DNA of 64,000 nucleotides from NCBI GenBank assembly GCA_036822015.1, contig DAISIL010000007.1, forward strand, positions 1 through 64,000, written 5' to 3'. Each line of letters starts with the position of its first letter. Position 1 is the first letter of the stretch. Source of the DNA: DAISIL01 sp036822015. GTDB taxonomy: Bacteria; Bacteroidota; Bacteroidia; Cytophagales; Bernardetiaceae. Below are positions 1 through 7,074 of this stretch, piece by piece. The translations under genes were made by a program, and so were the position numbers. Under the pieces are notes generated by a model. The model saw nothing but the letters and a program-made list of their open reading frames with translations, was not told the DNA's origin and did no database searches.

Positions 1-1260
1 AAGGGAAAGGGCTTACGGCAAGCTATTTTTGATAAGCTCACGCAGATTGCCACAGCCCACGAATTGGTTTTCAAAGAAAAAACCATTGGTAGTATGTTTG
101 GGGAGTTAATGGAGGAATTACACAAAAAAACAGGCATGCAGGCCGTTATTTTGATAGACGAGTACGACAAGCCAATTACCGATGTACTGGAAGTGGGAAA
201 AAATGAAAAAGCGCATGAGCACCGAGATATTTTACGCGAATTTTATAGCGTCGTAAAGGGCAATTCGGCGCATATTCGCTTCTTTTTTATGACGGGTATC
301 AGCCGATTTACCAAAGTATCCATTTTTTCGGACTTGAATAATTTGACCGATATCACGTACTCCGATCATTCTCACGATATGTTGGGCTACACACAACAGG
401 AGCTAGAACAAAATTTTGCGCTCCATATTCAAGCCATTGAGCAAAAACAACACATACGCCGAGAAGACCTACTGTCAGAAATTAAAAAATGGTACAACGG
501 CTATTCGTGGAACGGAGAAAACCTCGTGTATAATCCCTACTCGATATTGCGCTTTTTTTCAGAGCAGAAGTTTATGAACTTTTGGTTTGATAGCGGTACA
601 CCGAAGTTTTTGGTGCAGATGCTGAAAGATAAAAAAGTCTATGATGTATCTAACACCGTTACGCACCCGCTGAATACGGAAAACTTTGATATAGATAATT
701 TGAGCTACCTGACGATGATGTACCAAACGGGCTACCTGACTATCAAGGAAATAGACGATTTAGGATTACAACTGCTCGACTATCCTAACAAAGAAGTTGC
801 ACATGCGATGTTGCACTATATTCTAATGGCTTTTTCCGAGCGAGAAGAAGGCTCGGTACTGGCTCTTTCTCTCATCAAGGCAGTGCGTGCGCACGATATG
901 GAGCTACTCGTCCAAGCCGTCAATGCGCTCTACGCCTCCATTCCCTACCAACTTTTCGACCAAGACCAAGAAAAATACTTCCACGCCATTTTGTTTCTGT
1001 CGCTAAAACTCTGCGGCTTTCACATCGAATCGGAAGTAAGCGTATCCACCGGCCAGCTCGATGCCGTCATGCACCACGAAAACAGGGTATATGTCTTTGA
1101 ATTTAAACTCAACGACACGGCAGAAAATGCCCTGAAACAAATTCACGAGAAGCAGTATTACAAAACCTATCAAAATCAAGCAAAAGAAATTTACCTCTTA
1201 GGCATTGGCTTCTCGGGCAGCACAAAAGAGGTTTCGGACTGGAAGATGGAGCATTTGTAG
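1..1260 (+). CDS. AAA-ATPase/PD-(D/E)XK nuclease-like protein (DUF1703 type), 5' end missing
   Basis: The frame is open from base 1, so the start lies outside the window; 419 residues are visible. The visible part begins within an AAA-ATPase-like region (ILIDEYDKPI resembles a Walker B strand). It ends in a PD-(D/E)XK-like core, an aspartate in QLDAV followed by VYVFEFK about 50-70 residues before the C-terminus. This family occurs in many near-identical copies in Bacteroidota and its function is not settled; a DNA-related or selfish role is usually assumed. The gene is visibly more A+T rich than its neighbours, which fits horizontal spread. It converges with the next gene with a 2-base gap and no terminator. 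Confidence 0.8.
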   Translation, partial: KGKGLRQAIFDKLTQIATAHELVFKEKTIGSMFGELMEELHKKTGMQAVILIDEYDKPITDVLEVGKNEKAHEHRDILREFYSVVKGNSAHIRFFFMTGISRFTKVSIFSDLNNLTDITYSDHSHDMLGYTQQELEQNFALHIQAIEQKQHIRREDLLSEIKKWYNGYSWNGENLVYNPYSILRFFSEQKFMNFWFDSGTPKFLVQMLKDKKVYDVSNTVTHPLNTENFDIDNLSYLTMMYQTGYLTIKEIDDLGLQLLDYPNKEVAHAMLHYILMAFSEREEGSVLALSLIKAVRAHDMELLVQAVNALYASIPYQLFDQDQEKYFHAILFLSLKLCGFHIESEVSVSTGQLDAVMHHENRVYVFEFKLNDTAENALKQIHEKQYYKTYQNQAKEIYLLGIGFSGSTKEVSDWKMEHL

Positions 1261-1262
1261 GC

Positions 1263-1784
1263 TCACTGCCCTTGAATTTTAGCAATGACCTGACTGCTAG
1301 AGTGGCCCTCCAAAAAGGGGATCGTCAGGACACACCCGCCATGGGCCCGCACCAGATCGCCACCGACGATACTTTGGGGGTCATAGTCGCCGCCCTTGAC
1401 GAGCACAGAAGGAAGCAGGCGTTCGATCAGGGCTAAGGGTGTATCCTCCTCAAAAACCGTGATAGCATCCGTAAAAGTCAGGGCAGCCAGCATCCGCGCT
1501 CGGGTCTGGATATCGTGTATGGGACGGGTGGGGCCTTTGAGGCGGCGCACGGAGGCATCCGAGTTGAGGGCAACGATGAGATAATCGCCCAAAGCCGCCG
1601 CTTTTTCGAGGTAATCCAGATGCCCAAGGTGCAGCAAATCAAAGCAGCCATTGGTAAAAACCACCGTGGCTCCTTCGGCGGCCCAGTCTTGGCGCAAGTG
1701 AGCAAGCGTGGGGTGATCCATGATTTTTTGGGCAGTGGGCGGAAAAGGCATAGCAAAAAAATGTTTTTTTAGTACATTGGCCAT
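1263..1784 (-). CDS. rfaE2: D-glycero-beta-D-manno-heptose 1-phosphate adenylyltransferase (RfaE2/HldE C-terminal type)
   Basis: Cytidylyltransferase-fold enzyme that transfers AMP to heptose-1-phosphate to give ADP-heptose, the donor for LPS inner-core heptose. The nucleotide-binding signature is clear: FTNGCFDLLHLGH (the HxGH variant) near residues 43-55, then LNSDASVRRLKG and a C-terminal LVKGGDY. There is no fused sugar kinase domain, so this is the stand-alone adenylyltransferase. In-frame ATG codons at 1784, 1751 and 1721 are all possible starts. The stretch between 1751 and 1784 is A/T-rich like an intergenic region, so 1751 is a serious alternative. It is divergent from the M1 peptidase gene at 1807, 22 bases away. 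A GT9 heptosyltransferase-like gene at 21547 would use its product. Confidence 0.9.
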   Translation of the reverse strand: MANVLKKHFFAMPFPPTAQKIMDHPTLAHLRQDWAAEGATVVFTNGCFDLLHLGHLDYLEKAAALGDYLIVALNSDASVRRLKGPTRPIHDIQTRARMLAALTFTDAITVFEEDTPLALIERLLPSVLVKGGDYDPQSIVGGDLVRAHGGCVLTIPFLEGHSSSQVIAKIQGQ

Positions 1785-1806
1785 CTAACTTAACGAACAT
1801 TTCCCG

Positions 1807-3675
1807 ATGATGCAATACTTCTGGCTTGCCTTTTCGCTTTTTTTGTTGCCCCACGCATTTGCCCAAACGGGCTATTGGCAGCAGCGCGTCGCCTACCAAA
1901 TGGAGATCGACTTTGACGTAAAAAAGCATCAATTTCAAGGAGAACAAACGCTCACCTACCAAAACAACTCCCCCGATACGCTCCGACGGGTCTTTTATCA
2001 CCTCTATTTCAACGCCTTTCAGCCGGGCAGCATGATGGACGTTCGCTCCCGTACCATCACCGACCCCGACCCCCGCGTAGGTGATCGCATCTTTGCCCTC
2101 ACCCCCGAACAGATCGGTTATCTCCGAGTGGAGGCACTCACCCAGGACAAAAAGAAACTCAACTACCAAAGCGTCGGGACGATCCTGGAGGTAGAGCTAG
2201 ACAAACCCCTCTTGCCCGGACAAACAACCACCTTGCAGATGACTTTTGCGGGGCAAGTACCGATACAGGTACGACGCTCGGGGCGCGATAGCCGAGAGGG
2301 TGTGGACTACTCCATGGCCCAATGGTATCCCAAGCTCTGCGAGTACGACATCGAAGGCTGGCACGCCAACCCCTACATCGGGCGGGAATTTCATGGCGTT
2401 TGGGGTGATTTTGATGTAAAAATCAGCATTGACGAAGCCTTTATCCTCGCCGGAACAGGCATCCTCCAAAACCCCCAGGAGATTGGCTACGGCTACGAAG
2501 ACGAAGGGCAAAGGGTTGAGCGCAAGCCCAAAAACGGGAAACTCACCTGGCACTTCAAAGCCGATAACGTACACGACTTCGTTTGGGCCGCCGATACGGA
2601 TTACCTCCACGACCGCCTCCGAGTCGATGACCAGTTGGAGGTCCATTTCTTCTACCTCAAAGATGTCAATCCGTCCAACTGGAAAGCCCTCCAGCCAGCT
2701 ACCAAAGACCTCTTCCAGATCATGAACCAACACTTCGGACGCTACCCGTACAGCACCTACTCCGTCATTCAGGGTGGTGATGGCGGCATGGAATACCCCA
2801 TGGCTACGCTCATCACGGGCCAGCGCAGTCTCAACTCCCTAATCGGCGTAACGATCCACGAAGTCATCCATAGCTGGTACCAGATGCTCCTGGCCACCAA
2901 CGAAGCCAAATACCCCTGGATGGACGAGGGTTTTACGAGCTATGCCCAGGATGCCGTCATGGATGTGATGGCAAAGAAACCCATCGGCAGCACCGTTTTG
3001 GATAGCTACCGCAGCTATTTTGCCCTCGTGGAAAGCGGTAAGGAAGAACCCCTGACCACACATGCCGATCATTACCAAACCAACCGTGCCTATGGCATCG
3101 CCTCTTACGTCAAAGGTGCCTTAACCCTCCACCAGCTGGGCTATATCATCGGACAAGAACAACTCCTGGAAGGGATGCGGCTTTACTTCCAGACCTGGAA
3201 ATACAAACACCCCACCGATCGGGACTTTAAGCGGATCATGGAACGCGCCTCGGGTATCGAACTCGACTGGTACTTTGAGCATTGGGTCGGGACGATCAAT
3301 ACGATAGACTACGGCATTCGGCAGGTAGTCAGTCAAAACAAACAAACCACACTCACCCTCGAGCGCATCGGAGCGATGCCCATGCCACTCGAAGTCGTCC
3401 TGACGCGCAAGGACGGCAAAAAAGAACTCTATTATATCCCCCTACGGCTCATGCGGCAAAACAAAAACTTCGACAAAGAAGCCGAACACTACCGCCTCCC
3501 GCAGGTCATCAACAAAGCTGCCTGGCCCTGGACACATCCTACCTATGCCCTCACACTCCCTTACCCCGCCTCCGAGATCGAGCGCATCGAGATAGACCCC
3601 AGCCAACGCATGGCCGACATCGACCGGAGCAACAATACTTTTCCGAACAATACCAGCACACAATTTGTCGAATAA
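1807..3675 (+). CDS. M1 family metallopeptidase, secreted
   Basis: Gluzincin-type aminopeptidase of 622 residues, exported by an N-terminal signal peptide (hydrophobic stretch ending near HAFAQ, residue 20). The zinc site is complete: HEVIH at residues 351-355 and the third ligand Glu374 in WMDEGF, 18 residues later. The substrate-anchoring GxMEN loop appears as GGMEYP. The N-terminal half is the saddle-like beta domain of the family. The stop codon overlaps the start of the next gene (TAATG), so translation of the two is probably coupled. A role in periplasmic peptide scavenging is inferred from family membership; the actual substrate is unknown. Confidence 0.9.
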   Translation: MMQYFWLAFSLFLLPHAFAQTGYWQQRVAYQMEIDFDVKKHQFQGEQTLTYQNNSPDTLRRVFYHLYFNAFQPGSMMDVRSRTITDPDPRVGDRIFALTPEQIGYLRVEALTQDKKKLNYQSVGTILEVELDKPLLPGQTTTLQMTFAGQVPIQVRRSGRDSREGVDYSMAQWYPKLCEYDIEGWHANPYIGREFHGVWGDFDVKISIDEAFILAGTGILQNPQEIGYGYEDEGQRVERKPKNGKLTWHFKADNVHDFVWAADTDYLHDRLRVDDQLEVHFFYLKDVNPSNWKALQPATKDLFQIMNQHFGRYPYSTYSVIQGGDGGMEYPMATLITGQRSLNSLIGVTIHEVIHSWYQMLLATNEAKYPWMDEGFTSYAQDAVMDVMAKKPIGSTVLDSYRSYFALVESGKEEPLTTHADHYQTNRAYGIASYVKGALTLHQLGYIIGQEQLLEGMRLYFQTWKYKHPTDRDFKRIMERASGIELDWYFEHWVGTINTIDYGIRQVVSQNKQTTLTLERIGAMPMPLEVVLTRKDGKKELYYIPLRLMRQNKNFDKEAEHYRLPQVINKAAWPWTHPTYALTLPYPASEIERIEIDPSQRMADIDRSNNTFPNNTSTQFVE

Positions 3676-4316
3676 TGGCCATGACCTCCCTCGAAACCGC
3701 CCTTTTTGAGAGCCTACGCGAGTTCTTCGCCGCTGCCCAATATCACTATCTGCCCCAACAGAAGCAGTTCAGGCGTTATACGGCGACGGGTTTTCGGAAC
3801 GTCATTTTGAGCATCAGCCCCTATGAGGATGAGCTTTGGGTGGAGGTCAATCTGGGCTTGCGCAAAGACCATGTCGAGGAAACCGTACAGCAGTTTCTCT
3901 CGGGCCGAACCGACTTCTGGAAAGACACCAACACGGTCATTATCTCGATTGGCAAACTGACCCAAAACCCCTACTTCCGCTACAAAATCGTAGATGAAGA
4001 AGACCTCGAGTTGTGCCAAGAGCAAATCAGTCATTTCATGGATACGCAGGGCTTCGATTTTCTCTCTGATCTCGATGCCTTGCCTACCCTTGATTTGCTC
4101 TTCAATACCAATCCCCGCCTGCCGCTCAAGTACCTCTACAACCAACGGCATCGCTGCTTCCGGGGGCTTGTCCTGGCACGCCTGACCCACAACGCCCGCT
4201 ACAACGAACTCAAGGACATCTATCGGGAGGTCTTACAGACGCAGGGAAGCTCGGATTTTGTGATGCTCAACTACGCCCGTCTCACCCAGTTCCTGGATAA
4301 CTACTCCCTCAACTGA
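3675..4316 (+). CDS. conserved-looking protein of unknown function, 213 aa
   Basis: I do not recognise this protein. The ATG at 3675 overlaps the preceding TAA; a second ATG at 3681 is equally possible. It is acidic and soluble, without signal peptide or membrane segment. It has an alternating N-terminal half (NVILSISPYEDELWVEVNLGLR) suggesting beta strands, and a helical C-terminal half. Its stop overlaps the following GNAT start (TGATG), so it sits in the middle of a tightly coupled three-gene unit with an M1 peptidase and an acetyltransferase. The coding frame is supported by these overlaps and by codon use like that of its neighbours. Confidence 0.75.
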   Translation: MAMTSLETALFESLREFFAAAQYHYLPQQKQFRRYTATGFRNVILSISPYEDELWVEVNLGLRKDHVEETVQQFLSGRTDFWKDTNTVIISIGKLTQNPYFRYKIVDEEDLELCQEQISHFMDTQGFDFLSDLDALPTLDLLFNTNPRLPLKYLYNQRHRCFRGLVLARLTHNARYNELKDIYREVLQTQGSSDFVMLNYARLTQFLDNYSLN

Positions 4317-4759
4317 TGCTGACCACAGAGATCGTCTCCTTTGATAGCCCTGCCTTTGCCGAACTACGCGCCATACGCCATCGGGTCTTTGTGGAGGAGC
4401 AGCATGTGCCGCCCGAAGAGGAGTTCGATCAGTACGAGACCGACTGTCGGCATTTTGTGGTACGGCTCCACGGTCAGGCCGTAGGTGTGGCGCGGTGGCG
4501 CAAGACAGAAGCAGGCTGTAAGCTCGAGCGTTTTGCCGTTCTGGAGGAGTATCGGGGGCAGGGTATCGGGCAGGTCTTGGTATCCGAGGTCATGGCAGAT
4601 ATTGCCGCCCATCAGTCGTCGCCGTGCTTGTTGTACCTGCACGCCCAGCTACCGGCTGTCTCGCTCTACGCCCGCTTTGGGTTTGTGCGCGTCGGTGAAC
4701 CGTTTGAGGAGTGTGCCATCTGGCATTACCGGATGGAGCAATGGCTTACGAAGTCCTAA
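4316..4759 (+). CDS. GNAT family N-acetyltransferase (ElaA-like)
   Basis: A 147-residue GCN5-related acetyltransferase. The acetyl-CoA pyrophosphate loop is visible as YRGQGIG after the FAVLEEYRG strand, and the N-terminal RHRVFVEEQHVPPEEEFD resembles ElaA/YjdJ-type proteins. It would move an acetyl group from acetyl-CoA to an amine; the acceptor cannot be told from sequence. The start overlaps the stop of the upstream unknown gene (TGATG). It converges with the gene at 4780-5205 with a 20-base gap lacking an obvious hairpin terminator. Confidence 0.85.
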   Translation: MLTTEIVSFDSPAFAELRAIRHRVFVEEQHVPPEEEFDQYETDCRHFVVRLHGQAVGVARWRKTEAGCKLERFAVLEEYRGQGIGQVLVSEVMADIAAHQSSPCLLYLHAQLPAVSLYARFGFVRVGEPFEECAIWHYRMEQWLTKS

Positions 4760-4779
4760 ATCTCTATTTGAACGTTTGC

Positions 4780-5205
4780 TTATTTTTCTTCTTCATGTGC
4801 GACATGAAGGCTTGCCAGCCAGTTGTGTGCCTCTTCTTCGCTATCGAAAAACTGCACCATAAATTTGCCATCCTCCATATCATGGACGATGTTCTTGACC
4901 GCAACATCTCTAAACAAATCAGTTCCCACCAGCACCGCAGAGCCGCGATAGCCCACATCGTAGGCCTTCGGAAACCACACTTCGTTCATCCATTTTTGGT
5001 CTTCTACCAGAACTACCTTTGCCTGGCGATTGTCGGCTAACATCAGGGCTGCTTTTTTCTGGATCAGCAGATCAAGCGAGGCATCGCAGGCTTCCCGGAA
5101 CTGCTTCGACGTAGCAAATCCCTTCCACTCCAGTCCCACTACTTTGAGTGCCGGAAGGTAAAAAACTGTACACCAGGGCTTCTGGTAGGCAAGCTCTTTT
5201 TCCAT
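4780..5205 (-). CDS. STAS/SpoIIAA-like domain protein (tentative), 141 aa
   Basis: A small soluble protein with the look of the SpoIIAA/STAS-like proteins common in Cytophagales: a short N-terminal strand, KQFREACDASLDLL as a helix, then a strand-helix pattern around LMLADNRQAKVV, and a C-terminal FFDSEEEAHNWL. Such proteins are usually single-domain and of unknown role, possibly signal-binding modules. There is no catalytic motif. The family call rests on pattern alone. The 169-base gap upstream to the end of the PolX-like gene holds no clear promoter or hairpin. Confidence 0.6.
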   Translation of the reverse strand: MEKELAYQKPWCTVFYLPALKVVGLEWKGFATSKQFREACDASLDLLIQKKAALMLADNRQAKVVLVEDQKWMNEVWFPKAYDVGYRGSAVLVGTDLFRDVAVKNIVHDMEDGKFMVQFFDSEEEAHNWLASLHVAHEEEK

Positions 5206-5374
5206 GATTTTTTAGTTCAGATGTAGTTCAGCGTCAGATCAGATGATGAAGAAAAAAGACAATCTCGGATTGACCTTGTTTTCAGGCAACTAATTTAGTG
5301 AAACCTACCCAAAAAGCGAACTACATCCCAAATTATTTGTGCAGGGATGAGCTACAATCAATTTTGTTTGTGGC

Positions 5375-7069
5375 CTATGCCCCCCCAAACAAAGCCTGTA
5401 ACTGCTCGGCATCGCGGGTGTTGAGGGTCTGCTCGGGAGTGAGACCGCCCTTTTGTGCCACTAGCACACCGTACTTGACGTGCTGGTAGCCTTCGATCTG
5501 GTGAGCATCGGGGTTGATGCTCAACTGGATACCATACCTGATCGCTTCGTGTATCCATCTCCAGTCGAGGTCTAGGCGTTGGGGGTGGGCGTTGATTTCG
5601 ATGGCAACGCCGTGGCTTTGGCAGGCAGCCAGGATGGCTTCCATATCGAGGGGATAGCCCTCGCGCTTGAGCAACAGCCTGCCCGTCAGGTGTCCCAGGA
5701 TGGTGGTGTGGGGGTTTTGGATGGCGGCCAGGATACGCTGGGTGGCTTTTTGGCGATCCATGCGGAGGTTACCATGAACGGAGGCGATGATGAAATCAAA
5801 ACTTTCGAGGAGGTCGTCGGGGTAGTCCAGTTGGCCGTCGGGGAGGATGTCGGATTCGATCCCCTTAAAAATGCGAAAAGGTGCCAACTCGGCATTGAGG
5901 GCATCTATCTCGTCGTGCTGCCGTCGGATGTCGTCGGGCTTAAGACCGCCGGCGTAAGCGGCTGTCTGGGAGTGATCCGTGATGCCGAGGTAGGCATAAC
6001 CAGCATCACGGCAGGCGGTGGCCATCTGGCGCAGGCTGTGTTTGCCATCGCTGTAGGTGGAGTGGGCATGAAGGATACCTCGGATGTCTTCGGGCTGGAT
6101 CAGGCGGGTGGGCAGGCTGTGCTGCTGGGCCGCGACCAGCTCAAACGTCCCCTCACGAAGCGGCGGCAGGACTTCCTGCCAGCCAAGGGCAGCGTAAAAA
6201 TCCTTCGCTGTCGCGAAGACACGCCGACGCGCCAGCGCAAAGAGCGTCTCCGATTGTCCTTCGGGGCGATGGGCCAGGTGTGCCTCGGCGGCCGTATGCA
6301 AGAGAAGCTGTTGCTCAAACTGCTCGGGGGCCACCAGATAGACGGCTACGGGCAGGCGGTTTTCCTCAAAGAAACCACGCCAAACAAAGGGGCTGCTCTG
6401 CTGGGCATCGGGACGCATATCTTCCTGTTGGTCAAGGAAATTTCGGAGGGCAGTGCGGTCGTGAGTGGCAGCTACCCAGGTCAGTTCTTCCAGGATTTCG
6501 AGTTGTCGGGCAAGGGTTCCGGCGCGGGCATACCGTGCAACGGATAGACATTGCGCTAGCTGTTGCTCCAAAAAGTCGGCATAAGGTTCCGTTTCGGCAT
6601 ACAAAAAACGCCCGCGCTGGGCTTGCCTAAACTTGACCTCCTCGGCGATGTTGGCTTGTGTTTTTTCACCGAAGCCTTTGAGCTGGGCAATGCGGCCTTC
6701 CTCACAAGCTCGGAGGAGTTCGTGTAGGTTTTGGATGCCGAGGGTTTGCCAGATGGTCCGCACTTTTTTTGCGCCCAGCCCACGGACGGCGAGTATGTCG
6801 AGTAGCCCTGGTGGGGTTTGGTTGAGCCAATGCTGGTGTTCGGGGAAGGTGTTTTCCTGGATGGTCTGATGGATTTTTTGGGCCATGCTGGGCGTAAAAC
6901 CGAGGGCTTCGATGGTCTGGGGCTGGGTGTGCTGGGTGAGGTCTTCGGAGAGGCTTTCGATCTGCCGCAGGGCCCCCTGATAGGCTCTTGCCTGAAACTC
7001 GTTTTGTCCGTGTAGGAGGAGCAGGTCGGCGGTTTGTCGGAGCAGCCGGCTGATGTCTTTGTTGCTCAT
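5375..7069 (-). CDS. polX: PolX-like protein: helix-hairpin-helix, degenerate polymerase palm, intact PHP phosphoesterase domain
   Basis: Of 564 residues, the usual length for bacterial family X polymerases. Order: N-terminal HhH/8-kDa-like region (LAVRGLGAKKVRTIW near 93-107, LKGFGEKTQANI near 130-141), fingers and palm, then a PHP domain from about residue 330. The PHP metal ligands look complete: HAHSTYSDG at 334-342, DHSQT, IESDI, ASVHGNL, NAHPQR and NPDAH. The palm signature, normally Gly-Ser...Asp-x-Asp, is instead ARAGTLAR...EILEELT at 181-197. The two catalytic aspartates are therefore replaced by Glu and Thr. I infer a 3'-5' exonuclease or AP-site processing protein rather than a polymerase. 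No frameshift is present. Confidence 0.85.
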   Translation of the reverse strand: MSNKDISRLLRQTADLLLLHGQNEFQARAYQGALRQIESLSEDLTQHTQPQTIEALGFTPSMAQKIHQTIQENTFPEHQHWLNQTPPGLLDILAVRGLGAKKVRTIWQTLGIQNLHELLRACEEGRIAQLKGFGEKTQANIAEEVKFRQAQRGRFLYAETEPYADFLEQQLAQCLSVARYARAGTLARQLEILEELTWVAATHDRTALRNFLDQQEDMRPDAQQSSPFVWRGFFEENRLPVAVYLVAPEQFEQQLLLHTAAEAHLAHRPEGQSETLFALARRRVFATAKDFYAALGWQEVLPPLREGTFELVAAQQHSLPTRLIQPEDIRGILHAHSTYSDGKHSLRQMATACRDAGYAYLGITDHSQTAAYAGGLKPDDIRRQHDEIDALNAELAPFRIFKGIESDILPDGQLDYPDDLLESFDFIIASVHGNLRMDRQKATQRILAAIQNPHTTILGHLTGRLLLKREGYPLDMEAILAACQSHGVAIEINAHPQRLDLDWRWIHEAIRYGIQLSINPDAHQIEGYQHVKYGVLVAQKGGLTPEQTLNTRDAEQLQALFGGA

Positions 7070-7074
7070 GGGGT

